A stretch of DNA of 64,000 nucleotides from Cyclobacteriaceae bacterium YHN15 (GCA_003797895.1 RKQB01000007.1:234306-298305), one strand, 5' to 3'; shown: positions 51,602-60,899, numbered from the stretch's first letter. A program made the numbers and translations. The notes: generated by a model not told the origin, from the sequence alone.

Positions 51602-51630
51602 AAAAAAACCCGTAGATCACTCTACGGGTT
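51602..51630 (-). terminator. Terminator after the PpiD/SurA gene
   Basis: A 10-bp stem, AACCCGTAGA at 51607-51616 and TCTACGGGTT at 51621-51630, has a 4-nt loop. On the minus strand it is followed by seven T (51602-51608 on the plus strand read A). It ends the transcript from 55881 to 51653. Confidence 0.88.
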
Positions 51631-51652
51631 CAGGAAGTCTAATTCAGTAATT

Positions 51653-53764
51653 TTAGAAGAATTTATACCTATAATCTTTTACATTGGCCAGGTCTTCCAA
51701 AGCCATCATGGTCATATATGCTGTTCTTTGAGAAGCATTCATAGTCACCTGTCTTTGGTAGCCACTGTAATCAGCCACCTCTGAGGCCGGGGTGATGGCA
51801 TTCAATTTCAGTACTATAATCCCCACATCTTCATGTACCGGATTGCTGACCTCTCCCGGGTTTTTCAATCCAAATGCTGCACCAATGGCTTTGGGTGCAA
51901 ATCCAACACCTGGTAAGACCGAAGCACTCAATCTTAAATCAGAAGTATTGTCCAAAGAAGCTTCATTTGGATATACCGCCTGCATGTCCTCCAAGCTTGT
52001 TTTTCCTTGAAGGCTTTGTTTGATCATTTCGGCCTTTTTGTCGTTCCTTACCTGATTCAAAACCTGAGCCCTTACCTGATCCAAAGATGCTGTACCCTCT
52101 TCGTATCTTTTCTTCAATGTCGCAACAATATAACTGTTGTCCAATTCAAAAACCTGAGAAACTTTCCCCTCTGATGCATCATTAAATGCCCAGCGTATGA
52201 TTTCTCTTGCCCCTTGAAGATTGTTCAGGTTTCTGTCGAATGCACCAACATTATTGGCCTGGATAATTCTGTATCCTTCTTTCTCAGCATTTTCAACAAA
52301 CTCATTCAGGTTACCGGAATTTGCAGCATAGAAATCAGCTTTTCTGAACACATCGTTTCTTGTGGCATCACTTGGAATCAATTCCAATTCCAAGGTTGCA
52401 ATTTTGTAAGTTTGGCTTTTTGGCAATTCGGTTACTTCTATGATATGGTAACCATATTCAGTTTCCACCAATCTATTGATCAATCCTGTGGTCTTTACAG
52501 CAAAGCTTACGTTAGCAAATTCTTCAACGAAATCTTCTTTGGCAAACCAGCCAAGGTCTCCCCCTCTTTGAGCCGTTCCATCCTGACCATATTGGGCAGC
52601 AGCAGCAGCAAAATTCAGTCCCCCTTGTATTTCATTCAATACGCTTTCTGCATTGGCTCTTACCTCAGCTTTGGCATCATCACTTAATCCCTGTGCACCA
52701 AAGAGGATATGACTTGCCCTCATCCTTGGAGTACCATCAAATTTGGCCGTGATCTTATGCGAAACATAAGTAGATCTGTTGGTTAGGAAAGGACCATAAG
52801 TCTCTCCTACGACAATTTCATCCACATTGGAAGTCAATGAATTGGGAAGTTCATCCCCCGGTAACAGGGTAGCAAATGGCCTTGCAGCCTCAGAATTCCT
52901 CAACACAAATACAGAATCCGTGTTTGAATTTCTAAGTTCCTCAGTCAATTCCCTCATTTCTTTGATTACTGCAGCTGAATCCTCTCCGCTTGGAAGTATA
53001 TTGAAGGCCACATAATCCAAATCCACTGCATTGGAAACTTTGAACTTGTCTTTGTTATTGTTGATATAATTTCTTAGTTCACTATCTGTAACCGACACAG
53101 CGGTATCAGGGATAGCATAAAAAGGAATGAACAGGTGATCCACATCAGCAAGGGAATTGGTCATTTTATGCTCCAGTCTACCTTCAGCTACTGTAGCATA
53201 CTCGGAAGTAGAAAGAAGGTTATCATATTTGATCCTTAACCTTGCATTGGCAAACAATTTTTCCTGCTGTGCCCAAAATGCCCGCTGCTCTGGACTCGCA
53301 GATTCCAGAGATTGAAGGAAAGTCACCAATTGTGTTCTGTCAAATTCCCCTGTCGCAGGATTTGTCAGCTGTTGTCTTAACTCGGCAATGATGTTTTTGC
53401 CCTGTACCATATCTACCAATTCTGCATCGGAAATGGTAAGACCAAGGGCCTCATATTGACTGGCAAAAACCCTATCCACTATCAAAGCCTGCCATGCCTG
53501 CTCCCGGATAGTAAACATTTCGTTTTCTGTTGGCGTTCTGCCTGTGTTTTGCTGGAAAGAAAATTTGATTTCTTCAATTTTCTGAATGTATTCCTCATAG
53601 GAAACACTTTCACCTGCAATCTCACCAACTTTGTTGGAGCTTCCGCCCAAAAGGGTAGAATTAGGGCTCAAAATATCTCCTCCTACAAGGAAAAATATCA
53701 AGCCAACTGCTATCACACCGATTGCAAGACCTGTTTTCTGTCTGATTTTTTTAATTAATGCCAT
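51653..53764 (-). CDS. PpiD/SurA-like peptidyl-prolyl isomerase
   Basis: The 703-residue protein has an N-terminal membrane anchor (GLAIGVIAVGLIFFLVGGDIL) and a SurA_N-like chaperone domain (about 40-190). One parvulin domain lies at about 340-450 (MRASHILFGAQG, GQDGTAQRGGDLGWF, ETEYGYHIIEV). A second, degenerate parvulin-like region follows towards the C-terminus. It should fold outer-membrane proteins at the periplasmic side of the inner membrane. It is the last gene of the lptC operon. Confidence 0.9.
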   Translation of the reverse strand: MALIKKIRQKTGLAIGVIAVGLIFFLVGGDILSPNSTLLGGSSNKVGEIAGESVSYEEYIQKIEEIKFSFQQNTGRTPTENEMFTIREQAWQALIVDRVFASQYEALGLTISDAELVDMVQGKNIIAELRQQLTNPATGEFDRTQLVTFLQSLESASPEQRAFWAQQEKLFANARLRIKYDNLLSTSEYATVAEGRLEHKMTNSLADVDHLFIPFYAIPDTAVSVTDSELRNYINNNKDKFKVSNAVDLDYVAFNILPSGEDSAAVIKEMRELTEELRNSNTDSVFVLRNSEAARPFATLLPGDELPNSLTSNVDEIVVGETYGPFLTNRSTYVSHKITAKFDGTPRMRASHILFGAQGLSDDAKAEVRANAESVLNEIQGGLNFAAAAAQYGQDGTAQRGGDLGWFAKEDFVEEFANVSFAVKTTGLINRLVETEYGYHIIEVTELPKSQTYKIATLELELIPSDATRNDVFRKADFYAANSGNLNEFVENAEKEGYRIIQANNVGAFDRNLNNLQGAREIIRWAFNDASEGKVSQVFELDNSYIVATLKKRYEEGTASLDQVRAQVLNQVRNDKKAEMIKQSLQGKTSLEDMQAVYPNEASLDNTSDLRLSASVLPGVGFAPKAIGAAFGLKNPGEVSNPVHEDVGIIVLKLNAITPASEVADYSGYQRQVTMNASQRTAYMTMMALEDLANVKDYRYKFF

Positions 53765-53850
53765 CTTCTGGTTTTTTGAAGTGCCGCAAAATAATTACAT
53801 CTAGTGCTAAATTCAAAATAATATCACTGTCAATAAATTACTTATTGGAA

Positions 53851-55125
53851 TTATTCTGTCTTATTGATTTTAACTTTTATGGTTTCTATACGATGATCGA
53901 GCTTTGCCACTACTGTAAAAGTGAAATGGTCATAAATCACACTTTGTCCTTTATGAGGGATATCTTCTGTCAAAGACAGGATAAAGCCCGCCAAAGTCTC
54001 AAACTCCCCATAGGGTAATTCCCAATTGTATTTTTCATTTAAATAATCTATTTCATGTCTTGCGCTTAATAGAAATTCGTGATCCGAAATTTGCTGTTCT
54101 ATCAGGTCATCACTGTCATACTCATCCTGTATTTCACCGAAAATCTCTTCAATGATATCTTCCATACTCACAATCCCGCTCGTTCCGCCGAATTCGTCCA
54201 CCACCAAAGCCAAACTTTTTCTTTCTTTTATAAACTGTATCAAAAGCTCGTTTGCCAAAGCAGATTCGGGCACAATAATGATGGAAGTTAGAATATCTGA
54301 GATTTTCTTGGGCTTTCTAAAAAGTTCGAGTTGGTGGCAATATCCGATCACATCATCAATGGATTCTTTATAGACTATGATTTTGGAGTGCCCGCTTTCA
54401 GCAAATACTTCCTTCAAATGCTCCATACTGTCTTCTATATCCACTGCAATGATGTCTGTTCTTGGCACCATACATTCCCTTACCCTAATGGTTTTGAATT
54501 CGACTGCATTGTCAAAAATTTTAGTATCTATATCTACCTGCCCTTCCTGCTTGCCCTGATGGAGGTTGTTTTGGATGAAGCTGTTCAGGTCAGTCACCTT
54601 AAATACAGGCTTGTCTTCACTGTATTCCAGACCCAGCACTTTGATGATAAAAAACTTGGAAAGCCCTACTACAAACCATACCACCGGATACATCAAAAAA
54701 TAAATTAACTGAAATGGAACAGACATAGCCGTCAGCATCCTGTTTGGATCCAAAATAAATATACTCTTTGGTATAAATTCTGCTGTGATAAGGACTATGA
54801 TCGTCGAAATAACGGTCTGTATTATCAAAACTGAGGCCTGATTGTCCACGTCCTGCGGTAACCATCCCCGGATCATAGGCTCTAACAGATTAGCCATAAA
54901 AATGCCATAAACCACCAAAGCTATGGTATTGCCAATCAAGGTTGTTCCGATAAATTCCCCTGGTTTCTGCAAGAACCTTGACAATATTTTTCCTGACAAA
55001 AGGCCTTGCTTATTCTGTAGTTCTATCTGTAGTTTATTGGCCGAAACAAAGGCAATTTCCATCCCCGAAAAAAAAGCGGAAAATACCAGGGTAATGACTA
55101 CTAATAAGAAATAAGATGAATCCAT
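53851..55125 (-). CDS. CNNM/CorC family membrane protein (DUF21-CBS-CorC)
   Basis: The 424-residue protein has a DUF21 membrane domain (about 1-185), then a CBS pair (about 205-330, MVPRTDIIAVDIE and VVDEFGGTSGIVSMEDIIEEIFGEI). A CorC/HlyC C-terminal domain follows (about 350-424). These proteins are magnesium efflux or heavy-metal transporters. Its ATG overlaps the stop of the small membrane gene (TAATG). A gap of 86 bp separates it from the PpiD gene. Confidence 0.92.
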   Translation of the reverse strand: MDSSYFLLVVITLVFSAFFSGMEIAFVSANKLQIELQNKQGLLSGKILSRFLQKPGEFIGTTLIGNTIALVVYGIFMANLLEPMIRGWLPQDVDNQASVLIIQTVISTIIVLITAEFIPKSIFILDPNRMLTAMSVPFQLIYFLMYPVVWFVVGLSKFFIIKVLGLEYSEDKPVFKVTDLNSFIQNNLHQGKQEGQVDIDTKIFDNAVEFKTIRVRECMVPRTDIIAVDIEDSMEHLKEVFAESGHSKIIVYKESIDDVIGYCHQLELFRKPKKISDILTSIIIVPESALANELLIQFIKERKSLALVVDEFGGTSGIVSMEDIIEEIFGEIQDEYDSDDLIEQQISDHEFLLSARHEIDYLNEKYNWELPYGEFETLAGFILSLTEDIPHKGQSVIYDHFTFTVVAKLDHRIETIKVKINKTE

Positions 55126-55334
55126 TATTTTCTTTTTTGGGAATTGTTCTGGTCAGGATGTTTTTCATCTTCTGCCCTTCTTTGGATTTGTCTGTATTTG
55201 TACCAAAATAACAAAACTACAGACAACATGAAGATGGGATAGGAAGCTGTAATACCCAGCGTTATGGTCTGATGTGTCCCGATAATTACAAAAGCAGCAG
55301 CAAGGGATAATAAAATGATGTCACTTGTTTTCAT
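55125..55334 (-). CDS. Two-helix small membrane protein in the lptC operon
   Basis: The 69-residue protein (ATG 55334, MKTSDIILLSLAAAFVIIG) has two hydrophobic helices and a basic C-terminal tail (RRAEDEKHPDQNNSQKRK). A longer in-frame reading to 55538 overlaps lptC and is rejected. Its start lies one base after the lptC stop and its stop overlaps corC, so it is translated with them. Unknown function; the position is typical of this cluster in Bacteroidota. Confidence 0.75.
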   Translation of the reverse strand: MKTSDIILLSLAAAFVIIGTHQTITLGITASYPIFMLSVVLLFWYKYRQIQRRAEDEKHPDQNNSQKRK

Positions 55335-55335
55335 A

Positions 55336-55881
55336 TCAGATACCTTCTCCTGGTAATATAGTCCGGCTGTTTGTAATTTTAAATAACTTGTATTCTGTAA
55401 AACTTTCATCTGCCTCCATTCCTGTTCCATTGAAAATGGTCTCTTTTTCCTGAACGGTGACAAATTTCTCCGTGTAAATTTTTTTAGCATTAGGATCCCA
55501 AAACAATTCTTCAGAAGCAAGGCTTTGATCTTTTTCAAGATTATTCACCTTCACATTTCCTTCCCCTCTGTATAGATTGTCCTTTCTTGTATAAAATCCT
55601 TTGTTGGCACTCATAGTGGTAGTGACACGACCCTCGATATCATAGAATACAATTTCAATTCCTTCCGGAAATTCATAATCCCCGCTTTCGTACTCCACCT
55701 GTTTCTTTGCCTTCAAATGAGAGCGGACAATCGCAGAATCACTATGATACAGATCAATATCATAAGCTTCACTGATCGGGCCGAGATAGGCTTCCAATAA
55801 GCTGCTGTCGACCTCTTCCTCGCATGAGGACAGGGTAGCAACAGCAATAAGACCTATTGCCATCATAATTATCCTTTTCAT
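55336..55881 (-). CDS. lptC: LPS export protein LptC, lipoprotein form
   Basis: The protein of about 181 residues starts with a lipobox (MMAIGLIAVATLSSC, Cys20), which takes the place of the transmembrane anchor of E. coli LptC. The LptC/OstA-like fold follows with IEIVFYDIEGRVTTTMSANKGFY, LYRGEGNVKVNNLEKDQSLASEELFWD and the KIYTEKFV strand. LptC bridges LPS from the inner membrane to LptA. The frame is open to 55917; ATG 55881 is preferred. The promoter at 55887-55917 is so close that the mRNA may be leaderless. Confidence 0.88.
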   Translation of the reverse strand: MKRIIMMAIGLIAVATLSSCEEEVDSSLLEAYLGPISEAYDIDLYHSDSAIVRSHLKAKKQVEYESGDYEFPEGIEIVFYDIEGRVTTTMSANKGFYTRKDNLYRGEGNVKVNNLEKDQSLASEELFWDPNAKKIYTEKFVTVQEKETIFNGTGMEADESFTEYKLFKITNSRTILPGEGI

Positions 55882-55886
55882 TTCCG

Positions 55887-55917
55887 CAAAGATACCAAAT
55901 TTTGAAAAGGACGACAA
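55887..55917 (-). promoter_or_regulatory. Promoter of the lptC operon
   Basis: On the minus strand TTG (55917-55915) is followed after 20 bp by TATCTTTG (55894-55887). Spacing and both boxes match the consensus. The -7 box ends five bases before the lptC ATG, so transcription would begin at about the A of the ATG. It lies after the terminator of the upstream operon. Confidence 0.6.
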
Positions 55918-56003
55918 AATAAAATAGAGGATGCACTGCAGTGCCTATTTGGCTTTTAACCAAATCCGGAAATTTCCAACTTTCATCAAGGGATAGAATG
56001 AAT

Positions 56004-56034
56004 AAAAAAAGCCCTGAAAAATAATTCAGGGCTT
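56004..56034 (-). terminator. Terminator of the coaX-OMP-TPR operon
   Basis: A 10-bp stem, AAGCCCTGAA at 56009-56018 and TTCAGGGCTT at 56025-56034, has a 6-nt loop. On the minus strand it is followed by seven T. It separates the TPR gene from the lptC operon. Confidence 0.88.
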
Positions 56035-56055
56035 CTCTATGCAATTCCTGTTTAT

Positions 56056-57357
56056 TTAGTCCCTTGTAGCCAAAGTGACTGTTTCACCTATCCAACATCC
56101 GGTGTTAATGGTCTCACCCACTTGCCTGCCTTCAGTGAACAATTCCTCTTTAGAGGGAAATCTCGCTCTTGCATCTCTCATTCCTTCACTGTTACCTGCT
56201 CTCTGAAAAGCATTGTAGGCGGCAATGAAAATGGAATAATCCTTGGCTCTGCTTTCACCACCTTTGCAATCGTTGAAGGAACCCATATACAATTGCCCTA
56301 TCATGGTGTATGCATCTGCTGACTTTTCGGGGTCCAACTTGGCTGACTCAATAGCAGCCGATCTTGCTGATGACTTCCTCCCGGCCTGGGCATGTATTTT
56401 TGCCAAATCAAACTGAACCTCCGCTCTTTGCACATCATTTTCAGCCAAAGTCAAGGCTTTTTCCAATACAGGCTGTGCCTTTTCATATTCCTTATTCTGC
56501 ATATATCTCATAGCCCTTACCTGTGAGGTTGAGAAAGTCGGATTATCGGAATCTATTGCTTCCAAGGCCATTAAGAATGTTGGAGAACCCAAACACTTAT
56601 ACTGAACAGAATATTTGAAAATCTGCTGTGCCAAGACCAAATTTGTAGGGTCAGCCTTCAATCTTGGTCCCAAAGTATTGTCGATAAAATCACAATTGAT
56701 AAGTTCCATCGCAACCAAAAGCGCTTCCACATTTGATTTAGGAGTACTTACATCTACACCTTTGGCTTCAGCCTCATCCAATAAAGCCGATAACTTTTCA
56801 TGTATGGCCAATACTTCTTCGGCAGAATAGGCTTTGTTAAGAAGGTAATGTCTTCTTACCAAATCAAAATAGGCTGCGGTGTAGGCAGGATTGATGGTGC
56901 CGTTTACTTCAAAGGCCCTTTCATAGTATCCTACTGCTTCTGCCAGTTTTGCTTTATCATCACGGAAATATTGATAACCATAATATGCTTTGTTTTCAAT
57001 CCACTTGGTCTCATTGTCAAAGTTTTCTCTTCTCAACTCATACACTTTCATTACAGAATCCTGATAAACCCTCTTTTGGGCAGCATCACTCGTTTTACCA
57101 ACTGCCCCGTTATACACGGTAACACCATTGATATAAATAGATTCATTCAGTTTAGGTGTATTGACAAGTAACCAAGAAAGTGGTCTCGTCGCCTCAACAA
57201 ATTGTTCAGACTTCATATAATCCACATAAGCAGCATTATACTCCCTGGCCTTTGCCTCTTGTTCGGCATCTGATGGCCAATTCCAATTATCCTGTGCTTG
57301 AGCGAAACCTACAAACGCAAGGGCAAACAACCCAACTAGTACATTTTTAACTTTCAT
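56056..57357 (-). CDS. Periplasmic TPR-type protein (coaX-lptC cluster)
   Basis: The 433-residue protein has a signal peptide (LFALAFVGFAQA) and helical TPR-like pairs, clearest at 265-350 (VRAMRYMQNKEYEKAQPVLEKALTLAEND, VQFDLAKIHAQAGRKSSARSAAIESAKLDPEKSADAYTMIGQLYMG). It carries three or more cysteines near the C-terminus. It may work with the outer-membrane barrel upstream. No enzymatic domain. The spacing to the barrel gene is 11 bp. Confidence 0.85.
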   Translation of the reverse strand: MKVKNVLVGLFALAFVGFAQAQDNWNWPSDAEQEAKAREYNAAYVDYMKSEQFVEATRPLSWLLVNTPKLNESIYINGVTVYNGAVGKTSDAAQKRVYQDSVMKVYELRRENFDNETKWIENKAYYGYQYFRDDKAKLAEAVGYYERAFEVNGTINPAYTAAYFDLVRRHYLLNKAYSAEEVLAIHEKLSALLDEAEAKGVDVSTPKSNVEALLVAMELINCDFIDNTLGPRLKADPTNLVLAQQIFKYSVQYKCLGSPTFLMALEAIDSDNPTFSTSQVRAMRYMQNKEYEKAQPVLEKALTLAENDVQRAEVQFDLAKIHAQAGRKSSARSAAIESAKLDPEKSADAYTMIGQLYMGSFNDCKGGESRAKDYSIFIAAYNAFQRAGNSEGMRDARARFPSKEELFTEGRQVGETINTGCWIGETVTLATRD

Positions 57358-57368
57358 ATCTGTTGTTT

Positions 57369-58652
57369 TTATTCAAATACTCTTTTATAGAACCAAGTGT
57401 TATCATTAAGTGAGAAACCTAAAGTAAAGTTTACATAGTTTTCTCTGATCAATCCATTATCGGTAGTCCCCCTTCTTCCAAACTTAACCGCGAAGTTTGC
57501 CAACGATAAACTGTTCATTGGTACCGATCCTCCAAAATTAATGCCAATATCATCAATCTTGGTATTGGCCACAACATACGGTGTTTGATAATATTCAAAC
57601 CCAAATCTATAAGTTATACGCTTCAACAATTTATCCACAGCTGTCAAATCAGGAGCTATCATTCCCCCGAATGATACTTTGAAAGCATCTCCCAAATCGG
57701 TAGAGGAACCATTGAATTCCACTACCTGACTTAATTTTTGATGCTGTGCTTCAAGGCCTATTACAAATTTATTGATTTTTTCATAAGTCAACCCATATCC
57801 TATGTTATTAGGTATGAATATTGAACCTTTTAAATTATCACTTATCACATCCCCTTCCGCATCAGGATTGCTAGCTTGGCCAAAATCTGCCACCTTTGCA
57901 AATTCTTTTCCACTAATATTTCCATAATGCTGATAAATGGCACCCAAATGCAGATTGCTTTTAGCTCCGATTTTAAAATAATACTGAGCTCCTGCCTTAA
58001 AGGCTACATCAGATATTGTCCGTCTTTGGTAAAATTCTGAGGAAACACCAATAGGAAAGCCATCTTCACTCAGCAAAGTCAGCTGGTTGGTCCGGATCGT
58101 AGAACCAAAAAGATAGGAACCATGAAAACCTAAACTAAGGTTTTTGGCCACCATAAATCCTGAAGAAATATAGGCTTCTGAAACGCCTCCATCACCATCT
58201 ATTCTATTTAAAGATTCCTGATTGGTATTGGCCACTTGTCCAGACACATTCAGACTATAATTCACACTGGTGACCTGATTTATTCCCAAACCTAAGGTAG
58301 ATTTTCCGGAGTTGATAGGAAATGACATCCCCACATAGGACAATCCACCTCCATCTGTAAGTTCAGATTCTGTGCTTGTCGTAACATTTATCCTTTGGTA
58401 ATTAAATGCTGCCTGAAAATTAAAAATCGTATTTCTTGTCGTCAAGGCAGGATTTAAATAATTAAGCCCCCAACCGGTCCCAAAACTGATTCCCAATCCG
58501 CCCATTCCTCGATTCTGGGTTAAACCTGAATAGTTGAAATCACCTAATCCCAATGCCGTGTAATTGGAGGCACTGGACTGCGAAAATGATTCAGAAAATA
58601 TAAAAAAGACACAAAGGGTGCCCAGAAATTTAAACCTATTGGAGATAGACAT
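57369..58652 (-). CDS. Outer-membrane beta-barrel protein (OmpP1/FadL-like)
   Basis: The 427-residue protein has a signal peptide (FIFSESFSQ) and alternating hydrophobic strands. It begins with SSASNYTALGLGDFNYSGLTQNRGMGGLGISFGTG, as in Bacteroidota OmpP1/FadL-like barrels, and it ends in an aromatic-rich strand (NDNTWFYKRVFE). Such barrels transport hydrophobic compounds or form part of the envelope-assembly machinery. Its start overlaps coaX by 17 bp, showing coupling. Confidence 0.82.
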   Translation of the reverse strand: MSISNRFKFLGTLCVFFIFSESFSQSSASNYTALGLGDFNYSGLTQNRGMGGLGISFGTGWGLNYLNPALTTRNTIFNFQAAFNYQRINVTTSTESELTDGGGLSYVGMSFPINSGKSTLGLGINQVTSVNYSLNVSGQVANTNQESLNRIDGDGGVSEAYISSGFMVAKNLSLGFHGSYLFGSTIRTNQLTLLSEDGFPIGVSSEFYQRRTISDVAFKAGAQYYFKIGAKSNLHLGAIYQHYGNISGKEFAKVADFGQASNPDAEGDVISDNLKGSIFIPNNIGYGLTYEKINKFVIGLEAQHQKLSQVVEFNGSSTDLGDAFKVSFGGMIAPDLTAVDKLLKRITYRFGFEYYQTPYVVANTKIDDIGINFGGSVPMNSLSLANFAVKFGRRGTTDNGLIRENYVNFTLGFSLNDNTWFYKRVFE

Positions 58653-59370
58653 TGTATGTTAATATTCTATTTAGCCCATACAGGACCAAATTAGGGATTA
58701 CAAATATGTGGTCTTTTGTTAAGCTTTCAAAAATTTTTGAATCACCGCCGCAAATAATCACCCTCAAACCTGGGAATTTGGTTTGATAGGCCCGGATAAA
58801 TCCTTGCATCTCATGAAGAATACCGAAATAAACACCGCTTTTCATTCCATTGACAGTTGAATTCCCGATCAACTCCAGCCTTTCTCCTACAGCGATTTCC
58901 ACCAAAGGCAACCTGGCTGTTTGTCTGTGCATTGCTCTGAATCTCATCTGCACTCCGGGAGAAATGGCTCCGCCATAATATCGGTTTTTTTCATCCAAAA
59001 ACTCATAAGTGATACAACTTCCCAAATCTATGGTCAATAGAGGCACCTTTTCAATAATACATCTTGCACCAATTGCTGCTGCTTTTCTATCCACACCCAA
59101 GGTTTCAGGAGTTGCATATAAATTTTCAATTGGAACAGGCGTATCACGGCTCAGAAATATAAATGGAAAATCCAACATCTCTTCCAGTTGCTCTTTTGAA
59201 TAAGTAACTGAACTTATCAGGGCATGTTGAAAGCTTGTCTTTTTTGAATAATCCGCAAACAGTTCGAAAGTTTCGAAAATTTCTTCCACAACCATTTTCC
59301 CGGCTTCAAAAATCGCCGTTTTAATCCTGGTGTTTCCGATATCAATTACAAACTGTCTCAATGTGATCAA
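58636..59370 (-). CDS. coaX: Type III pantothenate kinase
   Basis: The 244-residue protein has the ASKHA-fold phosphate 1 motif DIGNTRIK at 10-17, GVDRKAA near 92, and TIDLGSCITYEFLD near 113-126. The last part holds GGDSKIF. CoaX phosphorylates pantothenate, the first step of CoA synthesis, and unlike CoaA is not inhibited by CoA. No ATG fits; TTG 59370 or 59361 is used. It heads the coaX-barrel-TPR operon. Confidence 0.93.
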   Translation of the reverse strand: MITLRQFVIDIGNTRIKTAIFEAGKMVVEEIFETFELFADYSKKTSFQHALISSVTYSKEQLEEMLDFPFIFLSRDTPVPIENLYATPETLGVDRKAAAIGARCIIEKVPLLTIDLGSCITYEFLDEKNRYYGGAISPGVQMRFRAMHRQTARLPLVEIAVGERLELIGNSTVNGMKSGVYFGILHEMQGFIRAYQTKFPGLRVIICGGDSKIFESLTKDHIFVIPNLVLYGLNRILTYNVYLQ

Positions 59371-59480
59371 TGAAAATTTTAATAGCTTTACCAGATCGCA
59401 AATTACTCATTTTAAAATAGCCCCCTTTTTGAATAAAATAAATTTAACTTTAGGGTGAGTTATTTAACAAAATTTAACCC

Positions 59481-60557
59481 ATGAACAATCCGAAAACATA
59501 TAAAATGATTGGACTTATGTCAGGAACATCCGGTGATGGTCTTGATATTGCCTACTGTGAATTTGTCTTTGATGGAAAATGGCACTATACCATTCCTTCA
59601 TCTGAAACAGTGGAATTTCCAAAAAAACTGGCCAAAAAACTCCAAAAATCTTATAAACTTAATGGTTATAAGCTGAGTCTCCTGGATATTGAATTCGGCA
59701 AGTGGATGGGAGACCAGGTCAGGTCATTTGTCCAAAAAAACAACCTTGAGGTGGACGCCGTGGCCTCTCATGGACACACTGTTTTCCACCGACCAGAGAA
59801 AAAAATCAGCCTGCAGATTGGCAACGGCTGGGCTTTACATCAATCCTCGGGCCTCCCAGTAATCAATGACTTTAGAATGCTGGACGTACAGTTGGGCGGC
59901 CAAGGTGCCCCTTTGGTTCCAATCGGTGACCATTATCTTTTTACTGAATATGATTATTGTATCAACCTTGGCGGAATCGCCAATATCAGCATGGAATCTG
60001 CTGGCTTAAGGATTGCTTTCGATATCTGTCCGTTTAATTTATTGTTGAACTATTTTTCGGAATATAGGGGGCTGGCCTACGATAAAGACGGAGAACTGGC
60101 AAGAGCCGGAAGATTACTCCCTGGGGTATATAAAAGTTTGAACAAGCTCATGTATTATGAAATTGAAGGAGCAAAATCATTGGGCAGGGAAGATTTGATT
60201 GATTTCATGGAAATTCTGGAAGGAGAAGATGAATATAAGGTTGAAAACATTCTTCATACTTTGGTCATGCATTATGTGGAACAGATAAAAAAGTCCATGA
60301 AACCCCTTCCCTCAAAAAAAGCCAGAGTTTTGGTAACCGGTGGAGGAACATTCAATACCTTTTTTATGGAAAAGCTGGGGGAAGCGCTGGGAAATGATTT
60401 TCAGATTCTTCCTGCCGACAAAACCATCATCAACTTCAAAGAGGCAATGGTTTTCGCCTTCTTAGGGGTCTTGCGTTTGCGAAAAGAAAACAATTGCCTT
60501 TCTTCTGTAACAGGGGCCTCCAATGACAGTTGTGGTGGAACGGTGTATGGGATGTAG
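59481..60557 (+). CDS. anmK: Anhydro-N-acetylmuramic acid kinase
   Basis: The 358-residue protein begins with GLMSGTSGDGLDIAY at 12-26 and has NLGGIANIS near 164-172 and VTGGGTFN near 283-290, the phosphate and adenosine motifs of AnmK. It phosphorylates 1,6-anhydro-MurNAc during cell-wall recycling. The start is ATG 59481, divergent from coaX. The close -7-like box TAACTTTA lies about 30 bp upstream. Confidence 0.95.
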   Translation: MNNPKTYKMIGLMSGTSGDGLDIAYCEFVFDGKWHYTIPSSETVEFPKKLAKKLQKSYKLNGYKLSLLDIEFGKWMGDQVRSFVQKNNLEVDAVASHGHTVFHRPEKKISLQIGNGWALHQSSGLPVINDFRMLDVQLGGQGAPLVPIGDHYLFTEYDYCINLGGIANISMESAGLRIAFDICPFNLLLNYFSEYRGLAYDKDGELARAGRLLPGVYKSLNKLMYYEIEGAKSLGREDLIDFMEILEGEDEYKVENILHTLVMHYVEQIKKSMKPLPSKKARVLVTGGGTFNTFFMEKLGEALGNDFQILPADKTIINFKEAMVFAFLGVLRLRKENNCLSSVTGASNDSCGGTVYGM

Positions 60558-60571
60558 GGATTTCGGATTTC
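60551..60571. repeat. Short heptamer-period repeat after anmK
   Basis: Three in-phase units run over the stop codon, the last two being exact copies of GGATTTC. The same doubled unit precedes the terminator at 34081-34094. Confidence 0.4.
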
Positions 60572-60584
60572 TTAGTGGAAAAGT

Positions 60585-60682
60585 AAATTTGCTGCCCCTA
60601 ATGGGGGCAAATTTGATTAGCCATGGGTTTCACCCATTGAAAAAACGGTAAATGTATGATATCACCTAACTCTGAAGGAGTT
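60585..60682. repeat. Three-hairpin dispersed element, copy 2
   Basis: Three palindromes occur in order. The first is AAATTTGC ... GCAAATTT, with CCCC/GGGG inside, at 60585-60614. The second is ATGGGT-TTC-ACCCAT at 60623-60637, preceded by TTGATTAGCC. The third is AACTC-TGAAG-GAGTT at 60668-60682. The linker and order match copy 1 at 6123-6217. The rest of the 342-bp gap (60683-60899) holds a G-rich tract near 60750 and the GDH promoter region. Confidence 0.6.
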
Positions 60683-60857
60683 GAATATCCAATTCTTGGT
60701 AGGTTAACTTTAAGATGTGGGGTGACGAGTGGGAACGGAAGGTGGAAGGGGGGGCGGTGATCTTAATACTTGGTACATCTATTTTTTGAAAGTATAAAAT
60801 CAAATCAGGAAATGACAGGGATTTTTTGAAACTTGATCATTTGTAATTGATCATAGG

Positions 60858-60885
60858 ATTTTTTTTTAATTTAGCCTCCTGTAAA
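60858..60885 (+). promoter_or_regulatory. Candidate promoter for the dehydrogenase
   Basis: TTG in TTGATCATAGG lies about 17 bp before TAATTTAG, which is one base from TAnnTTTG. The leader would be about 20-25 nt. The spacing is good but the -7 box is imperfect. Confidence 0.3.
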
Positions 60886-60899
60886 CCCAAATTAATAAC

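Noticed and set aside
55335..55538. Longer start for the small membrane gene at 55125
   Set aside because: The extra 68 residues overlap lptC in another frame and are basic and low-complexity. ATG 55334 directly after the lptC stop is better.
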